NCBI RefSeq assembly: GCF_004297125.1
Contig: NZ_SCVD01000038.1
Span: 62,001-126,000, forward strand
Source: Phenylobacterium sp.
GTDB lineage: Bacteria > Pseudomonadota > Alphaproteobacteria > Caulobacterales > Caulobacteraceae
Length of the DNA stretch: 64,000 nucleotides
Reading direction: 5' to 3'
Every line of letters starts with the position of its first letter. Position 1 is the first letter of the stretch. A program made the position numbers and the translations under genes. The notes under the pieces were generated by a model. It saw nothing but the letters and a program-made list of their open reading frames with translations, ran no database searches and had not been told where the DNA came from. Positions 17,353 through 25,620 of this stretch are shown piece after piece.

Positions 17353-17765
17353 AGCGCCCGCTGCAGCCCCGCCAGGATGGTGGTCCAGCCCTGGACCGTC
17401 TGCGCGACCCAGTCCTCCAGCACGCCCTCGTGGGTCAGGGTCACCTCGCAGCCGCCGTCCACGGCCGCGAAGTCCAGCGCCACGCGGGTCAGGCCCGGGT
17501 CGTACTGCGGCACGGCGAAGGTGAAGACCAGCCGGTGCGGCCGATCGATCTCCTCGTACTCGCCCTCGTGCAGGACGTCGCCCGTGTCCGGCCGGCGGTC
17601 CACGAACACGAAGCGGCCGCCGACCCGGGCGTCGATCTCGGCGCGGACTATCTCCCCGTCCGGCGTGGCGAACAGGAACCGGCGCGCCGTCTTCGGGTCC
17701 AGCCAGGCGTCGAACACGCGTTCCGCCGGGAAGGGGTAGCGGTGGGAAACCTTGAGCTCAGCCAT
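17349..17765 (-). CDS. SRPBCC (AHSA1/START-like) family protein
   Basis: A 138-residue protein with the AHSA1 fold: it opens with SHRYPFPAERVFDAWLDPKTARRFLF, has GGRFVFVDRRPDTGDVLHEGEYEEI in the middle and ends with GWTTILAGL. Such proteins bind hydrophobic ligands or act as Hsp90-activator-like domains. It is co-transcribed with, and overlaps by 8 bases (ATGGCTGA), the upstream ArsR-type regulator. This regulator/AHSA1 pairing is widespread in bacteria and its target ligand is usually unknown. Confidence 0.88.
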   Translation of the reverse strand: MAELKVSHRYPFPAERVFDAWLDPKTARRFLFATPDGEIVRAEIDARVGGRFVFVDRRPDTGDVLHEGEYEEIDRPHRLVFTFAVPQYDPGLTRVALDFAAVDGGCEVTLTHEGVLEDWVAQTVQGWTTILAGLQRAL

Positions 17766-18063
17766 GGGCCAGCACCTTCTCCAGTTCGCCCAGCCGCCAC
17801 GCCCACAGCTTCTTCTGCGCCGCGATCCAATCGGCGGCCTCGTCCAGCGGCGCGGGGTCCAGGGACAGGAAGTGGTCCCGGCCCTCGATCCGGCGCCGGA
17901 CCAGCTTCGCCCGCTCCAGCATGCGGACATGCTTGGAGACCGAATTCAGGGAGATCGGGAACGGCCTGGCCACCTCGGTCACCCGCGCCTCCCCCTCCGC
18001 CAACCGGCTCAGGATCGCGCGCCGCGTCGGGTCGGCCAGGGCAGCCAGCGTCGCATCCAACAT
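17758..18063 (-). CDS. ArsR/SmtB-family transcriptional regulator
   Basis: A 101-residue winged-helix repressor. DPTRRAILSRLAEGEARVTEVA forms the first helices, SLNSVSKHVRMLERAKLV the recognition helix, and RRIEGRDHFLSLDPAPL the wing. No metal-binding CxC cluster is seen, so the effector is probably not arsenic or zinc. ATG 18063 is chosen because a near-perfect palindrome, a likely operator, overlaps it; the upstream start at 18093 would place that palindrome inside the gene. It leads the operon with the AHSA1 gene. Confidence 0.88.
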   Translation of the reverse strand: MLDATLAALADPTRRAILSRLAEGEARVTEVARPFPISLNSVSKHVRMLERAKLVRRRIEGRDHFLSLDPAPLDEAADWIAAQKKLWAWRLGELEKVLAHG

Positions 18064-18085
18064 ATTCACCTCTAGGGGTGAATAT
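18062..18085. promoter_or_regulatory. Palindromic operator candidate at the arsR-type gene start
   Basis: 9-bp arms ATATTCACC (18062-18070) and GGTGAATAT (18077-18085) are exact reverse complements around TCTAGG. The minus-strand ribosome site AGGTGAAT and the start codon (18061-18063) lie in it. Its position suits autorepression by the ArsR protein, either at the promoter or by blocking the ribosome site. Confidence 0.6.
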
Positions 18086-18090
18086 TCCGC

Positions 18091-18117
18091 CAAAAAGAAG
18101 GCCGGTCAACCCGGCCT
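18091..18117 (-). terminator. Intrinsic terminator of the EF-hand gene
   Basis: AGGCCGG (18099-18105) pairs with CCGGCCT (18111-18117) around a 5-base loop. On the minus strand the hairpin is followed by TTCTTTTT, the expected U-tract. It lies 8 bases after the stop of the EF-hand gene and directly before the ArsR operator. Confidence 0.8.
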
Positions 18118-18124
18118 CCTCTGG

Positions 18125-18382
18125 TCAGCCGCCGCGGGCCCGCATCGCGGCCATCGCGGCCTCCAGCTCGGCCGCGGTGACCTTGCCGTCCTTGTTCGCG
18201 TCCACCGCGTCGAAGCGCTCGGCCGGCCGGCCGGCGGCGACCCACTCGGCCTTGTCGACCGCGCCGTCGCCGTTCTTGTCCCAGTTCTTCACGATGTCGG
18301 CCGGCGCCGGCATCTGGGCGTAGGCCGCCCCGGCGCCAGCCAGCAGGGCCGTGGCGACGGCGGCGAAAATCATCTTGCGCAT
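18125..18382 (-). CDS. Exported EF-hand calcium-binding protein
   Basis: An 85-residue protein. Residues 1-22 are a signal peptide (MRKMIFAAVATALLAG then AYA-Q). Two EF-hand loops follow, DKNGDGAVDKAE and DANKDGKVTAAE, each with acidic residues at the positions expected for calcium. It should be periplasmic and bind Ca2+; the partner is unknown. GGAGAG lies 7 bases before the ATG. It is followed by a clear terminator and is separated from the prephenate dehydrogenase gene by 74 bases. Confidence 0.88.
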   Translation of the reverse strand: MRKMIFAAVATALLAGAGAAYAQMPAPADIVKNWDKNGDGAVDKAEWVAAGRPAERFDAVDANKDGKVTAAELEAAMAAMRARGG

Positions 18383-18456
18383 CAAGGGTCTCTCCAGAGT
18401 GGAGCGCGAGTGGGCTCGCCGAACTTTGCCCGTGTATTTCGCGATTGTGGCGAAGA

Positions 18457-19389
18457 TCAGTGCTTGCCGCGGTCGCGACCGAAGTTGGGCTCGGCGCTCT
18501 CCTGGCCCATGGCGACGATGCCGCGGCGGATCTCGCGGGTCCGGCTGAACAGCTCGAACAGCTTGTCGCCCTCGCCCCAGCGGATGGCCCGGCTCAGGGC
18601 CTGCAGGTCCTCGGTGAACCGGCCCAGCACCTCCAGCACCGCGTCCTTGTTGGTCAGGAACACGTCGCGCCACATGGTCGGGTCCGACGCCGCGATGCGG
18701 GTGAAGTCGCGGAAGCCGCCCGCCGAGTACTTCATCACCTCGGCCTCGGCCACGCCCTCGAGGTCGGCGGCGGTGCCGACGATGTTGTAGGCGATGAGGT
18801 GGGGCAGGTGGCTGGTGATGGCCAGGACGAGGTCGTGGTGCTTGGCGTCCATCTCCTCGACCCGCGCGCCGATCCCGGACCAGAAGGCCGACAGCCGCGC
18901 CACCGCCTCGCGGTAGGGGGCGTCGTCGCGGGCCTGGGGCGTCAGGATGGTCCAGCGGTTCTGAAACAGCTCGGCGAAGCCCGCGTCCGGCCCCGATTGC
19001 TCGGTGCCCGCGATCGGGTGCCCCGGGATCACGAAGGCGGTGTCCGGCACGGCGGCGATCAGCGCATGGGCCACATGCTGCTTCACCGAGCCCACGTCGG
19101 TGATCGTCACGCCCGGCTTCAGGCCCGGCGCCGCGGCCCGGGCGGCCGTCTCCATCGACATCACCGGCACGGCGAACAGCACCAGGTCGGCGTCGGCAAC
19201 GGCCTCGGCCGCGTCCTCGAAGACGGCGTCGGCCAGTTCCAGCGCGACGATCCGCTCCCGCGCGACCGGCGAAGTCTCGGCGACCGCGATGCGGCCCGCC
19301 ACGCCGGACTCGCGCGCCGCCCGGACCACCGACGATCCGATCAGGCCGCAGCCCACCACGGCGATCTTCGCATACACGGGCTCGCCCAT
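18457..19389 (-). CDS. Prephenate/arogenate dehydrogenase family protein
   Basis: Converts prephenate (or arogenate) to the tyrosine precursor by NAD-dependent oxidative decarboxylation. Of 310 residues, the Rossmann start is GCGLIGSS (about 13-20); DVGSVK, PGHPIAG and the catalytic SHLPHLIAY histidines are all present. It is the last gene of the chorismate mutase - aminotransferase - dehydrogenase operon, only 3 bases after the aminotransferase stop, which supports a role in tyrosine synthesis. It is sometimes called tyrC or tyrA. Confidence 0.93.
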   Translation of the reverse strand: MGEPVYAKIAVVGCGLIGSSVVRAARESGVAGRIAVAETSPVARERIVALELADAVFEDAAEAVADADLVLFAVPVMSMETAARAAAPGLKPGVTITDVGSVKQHVAHALIAAVPDTAFVIPGHPIAGTEQSGPDAGFAELFQNRWTILTPQARDDAPYREAVARLSAFWSGIGARVEEMDAKHHDLVLAITSHLPHLIAYNIVGTAADLEGVAEAEVMKYSAGGFRDFTRIAASDPTMWRDVFLTNKDAVLEVLGRFTEDLQALSRAIRWGEGDKLFELFSRTREIRRGIVAMGQESAEPNFGRDRGKH

Positions 19390-19392
19390 CGA

Positions 19393-20523
19393 TCAGGCCT
19401 TCATGAACTCGGCCAGGGCTTCGACCACGGCGCGGTTGTGCTCTTCCAGCCCGATGGTGATCCGCAGGTGATCAGGCAGCCCATAGTTCAGCACCCGGCG
19501 CGTCAGCAGGCCGCGCGCGCTGAGGAACTCGTCGGCGTCGGCCGCCGTCTTGCCCGCGACCTTGGGGAACCCCACGAGGACGAAATTGGTCGCCGACGGT
19601 CCCACGGTCTCCAACCCAAGGCCGCCCAGCTGCTGGGCCAGCCACGAGCGCCACTGGTCGACGTGGGCGATGGAGCGGGCCTGGAACTCTTCGTCGCCCA
19701 GGGCCGCCACCGCCGCGCGCTGGCCGGCGATCGAGGTGTTGAACGGCAGGCGAATGCGGTCGACCGCTGCGGCGATCTCGGCGGGGGCGTAGCCCCAGCC
19801 TACGCGCAGCGCGGCCAGGCCGTGCAGTTTGGAGAAGGTGTGGGTGACCACGACGTTGTCCGTGCCGCGGGCGAAGTCCAGTCCGTCCTGGAAGGCCGGG
19901 TCGGTGGCGAACTCGCTGTAGGCGCCGTCCAGGACCAGCACGACGCTGGGCGGCAGGGCCGCATGGAGGCGCAGCACCTCGGAGAACGGGATCCAGGTGC
20001 CGGTCGGGTTGCCTGGGTTGGCCAGGAACATCAGCCGCGTGCGGTCGTCGACCACCTTCAGCATCTCGTCCACGTCGATGCGGTAGCCGGGTTCCTTGGC
20101 GCTCCTCACCTCGGCCTGGCAGGCGCGAGCGCCGATGGCGAAGGCGGCGAAGCCGTACTCGCCCTGCACGATGTTGTCGCCCGGCTCCAGGAAGGCCTGG
20201 TTCAGCAGGGCGAACACCTCGTCCGAGCCGCAGCCGAAGATCAGCCGCTCGGGCTCCAGCCGGAAGCGCTGGGCGATGGCGTCGCGCAGGATGCCGGTCC
20301 GGCTGTCCGGATAGATCTGCATCTCGTCGGCGGCGCTCATGAAGGCGTCGCGCGCCTTCGGGCTGGACCCGAGGATGTTCTCGTTCGCCGAGAGCTTGAT
20401 CGGGTTCTCGACGCCGTCCGCCTTCGCCTTGCCCGGCACATAGGCGTGGATGTCCATGATCCCCGGCTTGGGGACAGGCTTGGCCGCTCTGGCGCGGTCG
20501 AGGGGTTCTGCGGTGTCGGGCAT
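19393..20523 (-). CDS. hisC: Histidinol-phosphate/aromatic aminotransferase
   Basis: A PLP-dependent class I/II aminotransferase of 376 residues. KLSANENILGSSP, YPDSRTGILRDAIA, FLANPGNPTG and the PLP-lysine segment THTFSKLHGLAALRVGW are visible. It belongs to the HisC family, but its place between chorismate mutase and prephenate dehydrogenase suggests it works mainly as the aromatic amino acid (phenylpyruvate or prephenate) aminotransferase. A second hisC in the genome would support that. Substrate is inferred from context. Confidence 0.9.
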   Translation of the reverse strand: MPDTAEPLDRARAAKPVPKPGIMDIHAYVPGKAKADGVENPIKLSANENILGSSPKARDAFMSAADEMQIYPDSRTGILRDAIAQRFRLEPERLIFGCGSDEVFALLNQAFLEPGDNIVQGEYGFAAFAIGARACQAEVRSAKEPGYRIDVDEMLKVVDDRTRLMFLANPGNPTGTWIPFSEVLRLHAALPPSVVLVLDGAYSEFATDPAFQDGLDFARGTDNVVVTHTFSKLHGLAALRVGWGYAPAEIAAAVDRIRLPFNTSIAGQRAAVAALGDEEFQARSIAHVDQWRSWLAQQLGGLGLETVGPSATNFVLVGFPKVAGKTAADADEFLSARGLLTRRVLNYGLPDHLRITIGLEEHNRAVVEALAEFMKA

Positions 20524-20572
20524 GGAAGGGCTTGGGGAGTTGGCGGATGGCCGACTTGGCCGGAGCGCCCTC

Positions 20573-21376
20573 TTACACGTCCAGCGGCGCCGGTGCAGCC
20601 CCGATCACGCCGTTGAGGCGCCCGGGCGCGCGGGTCAGGCGCTCATCGTCGCGCTGGTAGAAGCCGGCCAGCACGAACAGCTTCAGGCCGCCGGCTTCGA
20701 CCGCAAGGTCGGCGGCGACGCCGTCGCGGCTCAGCGCCTCCTCGATGGTCGCGGCCGACGCCGTCGCATCGGTCACCCAGAAGGTGCGGTCGTCGCCGGT
20801 CGGCTCCACGTCCACCGCGGCCACGGCCAGCGCCGACATCGGGCCCCAGGCCGAGAGGCAGGGCAGGGCGGCGAACACCTGCAGCTTGGGCTCGGCCAGC
20901 AAGCGGCCCCACCAGGCGCTGTCGGGGTCGAGGGCGCAGATCGCCACTCCACCGGGGCTGCGCGCCTGGGCCAGCGCGTCCTCGGCCCTGGCGGCCTGGC
21001 GCAGCGGCGGGGCGGCGCCGAACCGGTGACGGGCCAGCTCCACGGCGCGGCCGGGATCGCGACCGCCCCAGACGCTCAGGTGGAAGGGGCCCTGGACCGA
21101 TAGGCTGTCGCCGATCATCTCGCGCCAGATGCGCACGATCAGGCCGGGGCTGGCGGCGGCGCGTTGCGCGGCGATCAGGCGGCGCAGGATCGCGGCCTCG
21201 CGCGCGGGGCGCAGGGCGAACTTGTCACCGTCGCCGGCGGCCTCCTTGGCGGCGGCCACCACGCGCGCCAGTGAGGCCCGCTCGTCCACCAGGCGCAGGA
21301 GTTCGGTGTCGAGCGCATCGATGCGCTGACGCACCGCGTCCAGCGAGGGCGCCGCGCCCGTCTTCGCCTTGGACAT
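20573..21376 (-). CDS. Chorismate mutase (AroQ type) with a C-terminal extension
   Basis: Residues about 10-95 form the all-helical AroQ chorismate mutase domain (VRQRIDALDTELLRLVDERASLARVV, then RPAREAAILRRL). It converts chorismate to prephenate. Residues 96-267 are a longer domain with PDT-like (prephenate dehydratase) flavour but no obvious active site; the end (FWVTDATASAATIEE, GLKLFVLAGFYQRDDE) could be an allosteric or substrate-binding portion. GGGAG precedes the ATG. It begins the aromatic operon; the gap to the next gene is 49 bases. Confidence 0.85.
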   Translation of the reverse strand: MSKAKTGAAPSLDAVRQRIDALDTELLRLVDERASLARVVAAAKEAAGDGDKFALRPAREAAILRRLIAAQRAAASPGLIVRIWREMIGDSLSVQGPFHLSVWGGRDPGRAVELARHRFGAAPPLRQAARAEDALAQARSPGGVAICALDPDSAWWGRLLAEPKLQVFAALPCLSAWGPMSALAVAAVDVEPTGDDRTFWVTDATASAATIEEALSRDGVAADLAVEAGGLKLFVLAGFYQRDDERLTRAPGRLNGVIGAAPAPLDV

Positions 21377-21473
21377 GAAACTCCCCCAAAACAGGAGCCC
21401 GCGACCTAAGGGATTGCGGCGAGAGGCGCAATAGGCCCTTCCGACGCAAGAAAGTTGCAGATGAAACCGGGGC

Positions 21474-22580
21474 TTACGCCGCCGCGGCGCTCCGCGTCGG
21501 GTCGAGGGCCTGCTGCAGGGCCGCGAGCAGTTGCTCGGGCTTCATGGGCTTCTCGACCACGCCGTTCATGCCGGCGGCGAGGTAGGCCTCGGCGTCGTCC
21601 GGATCGGCGTTGGCGGTGAGCGCGATGATCGGCACGACGCCAACCGGCCCTGGGATGGCGCGGATCATGCGGGTCGCGGCGATGCCGTCCATGCGCGGCA
21701 TCTTGATGTCCATCAGGATCAGGTCGAACCGACCGGTGCGGGCGGCTTCCACGGCCTCCTCGCCATCTTCGGCGGACTCGCTCGTGCAGTCGAACATCTC
21801 GACCAGCGACTGGGCGACCATGCGGTTGGTGGCGTTGTCGTCGACCACCAGGATATGGGCCGCGCGGCCGGCGTCCTCTGTGGGCTCCTCGACCGTCTCG
21901 GGGATCGGAGCGAGCTTCATTTCGAAGGTGGCGGTGTCGGAGGCCCCGGCGTTGGCTTCCTTGCGGAGCTGGCCGTCCATGCCCTTCAGCAAGCGTCTCG
22001 CCAGCATGGCCCCCAGTGCGACCTCGAGGCCGAGGCGCTCTTCGATGGCGCGGATACGGGTCTCGGCGTCCTTCTCGTCCCAGCCGGAATCGCGGGGACC
22101 ACGGACGCGACCTTCCAGGCGGACGCCTTCGGGGCCGCAATGGGCGAATAGGCCGGCCTCGACCGCGCCGCGCGCCTGGGCGCCCACGGCCTCGCCGATG
22201 AACCCGTCGAATATCTGCAGCAGGCGCTTGCGGTCGGCCATGGCGGCCGCCTCCGGATCGCCATCGTAGGAGACCAGCAGGGTGACGCCGGCCGCGGCCG
22301 CGCGCGGCTGCCAACGGGCCTCGATCTCGTCCATCACTTCCCGCAGCCGGATCGGCTCGAGGGTGAGAGCCAGGCCGTCCACGGCGACGTTCTTGAGGTC
22401 CAGTGCGGTATCCAGCATGCGGCGCACGCTGTCGGCGGCCTCCGCGACGCTCGCCACGCACGCCTCCCCGTCCGCCGTCAGGCGCTGACGGGCGAGCTGA
22501 TCGGTCAGGGCCAGCATTCCGTCCATCTGCTGGCGGATGTCGGCCGTAACTCGGTCGAAGAAGAACTCGGGCAGGGACAT
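21474..22580 (-). CDS. Degenerate (pseudo) histidine kinase fused to an intact receiver domain
   Basis: A soluble protein of 368 residues. Residues 1-65 take the place of the dimerisation helices, but the usual HELRTPL phospho-site is replaced by FFFDRVTADIRQQMD with no histidine. Residues about 75-225 follow the kinase ATPase fold, yet the N-box asparagine is absent (RLLQIFDGFIGEAV), no DxGxG box is present, and the glycine-rich lid is altered (LGLEVALGAMLARRLLKGMDG). Residues 242-360 are a canonical receiver: VDDN, phospho-acceptor Asp291 in LMDIKMPRMDG, TAN and KPMKP. So it probably cannot autophosphorylate but can receive phosphate. No partner kinase lies beside it. The call of pseudo-kinase rests on missing residues and should be read as strong inference. 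Confidence 0.8.
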   Translation of the reverse strand: MSLPEFFFDRVTADIRQQMDGMLALTDQLARQRLTADGEACVASVAEAADSVRRMLDTALDLKNVAVDGLALTLEPIRLREVMDEIEARWQPRAAAAGVTLLVSYDGDPEAAAMADRKRLLQIFDGFIGEAVGAQARGAVEAGLFAHCGPEGVRLEGRVRGPRDSGWDEKDAETRIRAIEERLGLEVALGAMLARRLLKGMDGQLRKEANAGASDTATFEMKLAPIPETVEEPTEDAGRAAHILVVDDNATNRMVAQSLVEMFDCTSESAEDGEEAVEAARTGRFDLILMDIKMPRMDGIAATRMIRAIPGPVGVVPIIALTANADPDDAEAYLAAGMNGVVEKPMKPEQLLAALQQALDPTRSAAAA

Positions 22581-22715
22581 GAACCGCCGGGGAGACGAGG
22601 AACTTGGGTACCCATTCTGTGCGGGTAGCGCTTGCGTAGAGGTTAAATCTCGCAGCCGCGGGCGGCGAATCTCATCGTCGCGTCAAAAGGAAGCGGGCGG
22701 CGGGGCCGTTTTCCC

Positions 22716-22750
22716 AAAAGAAAAGGCGGCGGACCTTTCGATCCGCCGCC
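22716..22750 (-). terminator. Intrinsic terminator of TBDR gene 1
   Basis: A 9-bp stem GGCGGCGGA (22725-22733) pairs with TCCGCCGCC (22742-22750). On the minus strand it is followed by TTTTCTTTT, from the AAAAGAAAA at 22716-22724. It lies 37 bases past the receptor's stop codon. Confidence 0.88.
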
Positions 22751-22786
22751 CGCAAGTCGGCGCCTCAGGGAGGAAGAGCGCCTTGT

Positions 22787-25276
22787 CTAGAACCGGTACT
22801 GCAGCTCGACGCCGTAGGTGCGGGGCTGGATCAGGCCGCGGGTGATCGCCGTCCCGGTCTGGACGATCGACGTCGTGCCCGGGTTCGGGCTGGCGAAGAT
22901 CGCCGTCGGCGTCGTCGACCCGTTCGAGGTGTAGCCCTTGGTGTCGAAGGCGTTCTTCACGTAGCCGATCAGGGTGTAGCGGTCGTCGGCGTCGTTCCAG
23001 AGCACCCGGAAATCGGCGACGTCGTACGCCTTCACCTTGTTCGCTTCGCTCTTGAACGGCTGGTAGAAGGTCTCGTCCGTCCAGGTGTAGGTCGCCGAGA
23101 GGATCAGCGAACCGGGCGTGAAGTCGAAGGTGTAGTTCGCGTTGCCGGCGAACTTGTTCTCCGGCGACTGGTAGATCTTCGAGCCCTTCAGGGTCTGGAA
23201 CACCAGGCGGGTGCCGTTCGAGAGCACCGAGCCGCCCGAGGGGGTGGCGTTCGGGTCGAGCGCGCCCGGGTCCGCCGGGTCGTAGAAGCAGCAGCCCTTG
23301 GTGATCTTGGTGTGCAGGTAGCCGTAGCTGGCCGACAGGTCGAGGTTGTTGATCGGACGCCAGATGGCTTCCAGCTCCAGGCCGTAGGCCTCGGCGTCGA
23401 CGTTGACGAAGTTGTTCGCCGCCGCCGTGCCGGCTGCGTTCAGCTGCGATAGGTTGAGCTGCAAGTCCTTGTAGTCGTTGTAGAAGGCCGCCGCGTTCAG
23501 CTGGAAGCGCTTGGCGAAGGTCTTCTTCAGGCCGACCTCGAAGGCGTCCACCTGCTCCTGCGTGGCTTCAGGCTGCGAGGACAGGGTGCCCAGCAGGAAG
23601 CCGCCCGACTTGTAGCCGCGGCTGTACTTCGCATAGGCCAGGGTGTCGGTATCCGGCGTCCAGTCCAGGTTCAGCACGCCCGTGACGGCGTCCCAGCTGT
23701 TCTGCAGCGTGCGGAAGTTCTGCACGCCCGGCGTGGTCGGATCGGCGTCGGTGGAAACATCGAATGCGAACGCCCCGCCCGCGAGCGCCGGCGACGGCGT
23801 CTGGATGATCAACCGCTGGAACTCGGTGCCTTCCTTTTTGTCCTTCGTGTAGCGGAGGCCGGCGGTCAGGGCGAACTGCTCGTTGAACTCGTACGTGCCC
23901 TGGCCAAACACGGCGAAGGCCTTGGAGGTGAGCGTCGCCTGGGTATCGGCGAAGTTCCGCAGCGGGTTCGGCGCCGCGGCCGTGCCGGTCAGGGTCAGCG
24001 GGTTGGCCAGGGCAGCCTGGTTCGGGTTCCCGAGCTGGATCCGCTGGCGGTACTCCTCGCGGTACTGATAGGCGCCGAGGATCCAGCGGAAGGGGCCGTC
24101 GCCGCTCGAGGTCAGGTTCACCTCGTTCGAGAAGTAGCGCTTGTGCTCGTTGAAGTCCGTGGTCTGGGTCGGGAAGTACAGCTGGCCCGCCAGGATGCCG
24201 GGGATCCCGGTCGTCCGGCTGGTGCCGTCGTAGTCGCCGCCGGTCTGGTAGTTGTACTGCTGGAAGCCGCCGATGTACTTCAGCGTCGCGAAGCCCAGGT
24301 CGTAGGCCACGCTGGTGGTCAGCACGTGGTTGCCGCGCAGCTGGCCGTAGCCGTCCGTGTTGGTGTTCATCACGTACGGATCGGTCACGCCGGGGTTCGG
24401 CGTCGTGTAGCCGAACTGCGGGTTGACCTGGAGCTGGCCGATCAGGCCGAACACGCGGGTGGTGTCGTAGGGCGTGACCAGGTTGGCCAGGCGGTCGCCG
24501 ACGCCGGTGGTGTCGTCCCAGCTGGAACGGTTATAGCGGGCGAAGATCGACAGTTTCTCGGTGGGCTCGGCTTCGATTTGGAACTCGAAATAGGTCCGCT
24601 TGATCGTGCCGGCGTCATTGGCGGGGCCGATGTTCTTGATGAACCCGTCCCGCTGGTGATCCTGGCTGCCGCCGATCTTGAAGCGCAGGTTGTCGGCCAC
24701 CGGCAGAGAGACGACGCCTTCGATCCGCGTGCGGTCGTAGTTGCCGTACGAGGCGCGGATCTCGCCGCCGAACTCGTGGGCCGGGCGCTTGGAGATCTGG
24801 TTGATCGCGCCGCCGATGGCGTTGCGGCCGTACAGCGTACCCTGCGGCCCGCGCAGGATTTCCGTCCGCTCGATGAACATTGGCGTCTTGAACAGCTCGG
24901 ACGATGAGGCGGAGTAGAAGCCGTCCGAGTAGGACGCCACGCCCGGGTCGTTGCCGATGTAGAAGGTGTTGCGCCCGGCGCCGCGCAGGCTGACGCGGTC
25001 GGTGCCGGAGTAGTTCATGCCCGGCGTGAAGTTCACGAAGTCCTGGATGCCGGTGATGCCGGCGATGTCGCGGCGTTCCGACGTAAAGGCCGAGACGGCG
25101 ACCGGGACGTCCTGCAGGGACTGCTCGCGCTTTTCAGCGGTGACGACCAGTTCCTCGAGGGTGGCGCCCTCGTCGCCGGCGACTTGAGCGAAGGCGGGTT
25201 GCGCCACGGCGGCCAGTGCGGCGAACGAGACGCCGGCGGCCAGTAGTGCGCGCATGGGCGCGGTTTTGCGAGACAT
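22787..25276 (-). CDS. TonB-dependent outer-membrane receptor (1)
   Basis: An outer-membrane beta-barrel transporter powered by TonB, 829 residues. Residues 1-30 form a signal peptide ending PAFA-Q, then a TonB-box-like ELVVTAEKREQSLQDVPVAVSAF start. The plug domain has EILRGPQGTLYGRNAIGGAI. The C-terminus is the usual aromatic-ended strand (GVELQYRF). The alternating aromatic/Gly strands fit a 22-strand barrel. A GGGAGGAC ribosome site lies before the ATG. It has its own promoter region and terminator, so it is monocistronic. The substrate is not inferable; receptors of this sub-type in related bacteria import siderophores, oligosaccharides or aromatic compounds. Confidence 0.94.
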   Translation of the reverse strand: MSRKTAPMRALLAAGVSFAALAAVAQPAFAQVAGDEGATLEELVVTAEKREQSLQDVPVAVSAFTSERRDIAGITGIQDFVNFTPGMNYSGTDRVSLRGAGRNTFYIGNDPGVASYSDGFYSASSSELFKTPMFIERTEILRGPQGTLYGRNAIGGAINQISKRPAHEFGGEIRASYGNYDRTRIEGVVSLPVADNLRFKIGGSQDHQRDGFIKNIGPANDAGTIKRTYFEFQIEAEPTEKLSIFARYNRSSWDDTTGVGDRLANLVTPYDTTRVFGLIGQLQVNPQFGYTTPNPGVTDPYVMNTNTDGYGQLRGNHVLTTSVAYDLGFATLKYIGGFQQYNYQTGGDYDGTSRTTGIPGILAGQLYFPTQTTDFNEHKRYFSNEVNLTSSGDGPFRWILGAYQYREEYRQRIQLGNPNQAALANPLTLTGTAAAPNPLRNFADTQATLTSKAFAVFGQGTYEFNEQFALTAGLRYTKDKKEGTEFQRLIIQTPSPALAGGAFAFDVSTDADPTTPGVQNFRTLQNSWDAVTGVLNLDWTPDTDTLAYAKYSRGYKSGGFLLGTLSSQPEATQEQVDAFEVGLKKTFAKRFQLNAAAFYNDYKDLQLNLSQLNAAGTAAANNFVNVDAEAYGLELEAIWRPINNLDLSASYGYLHTKITKGCCFYDPADPGALDPNATPSGGSVLSNGTRLVFQTLKGSKIYQSPENKFAGNANYTFDFTPGSLILSATYTWTDETFYQPFKSEANKVKAYDVADFRVLWNDADDRYTLIGYVKNAFDTKGYTSNGSTTPTAIFASPNPGTTSIVQTGTAITRGLIQPRTYGVELQYRF

Positions 25277-25620
25277 AAGGGTCCTCCCGAGGCGCGGGCG
25301 GTCAGGCCGTCCGGTCTCGTGTTTTGCATATTGTTGGAGCGGGCGCGGGGAGGCGCCCGGGGCCGCGGACCCTCAATGGGTGTTGGGCGCGCCGTCAACT
25401 GTACAGCGATAACTTACAACGTAAACGACACGGTTTTGCGCAAGTGTGGCGAAAAGACCGCATTTTCGAATTCACCGCGCAAAATCGAACGCTGGTCTCT
25501 GAGCCCTTGCGTGGTTAGGGATTGGTGAATGTCGAATCGACCTCGAATGCGTACCGCTACCTCAAAATTGATGGCGGTTGGCAGCGGCGCGGGCCCCGCC
25601 AAGCCGAGACGCGACTGGGC
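25277..25620. other. 344-base intergenic region holding the TBDR 1 promoter
   Basis: No gene is seen. The 5' end of the TBDR 1 transcript must start here. AT-rich runs near 25400-25450 (GATAACTTACAACGTAAACG) form an interrupted TTAC-N3-GTAA dyad and are candidates for an operator. No -35/-10 pair is convincing. The stop codon of the amidohydrolase gene borders the right edge. Confidence 0.4.
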
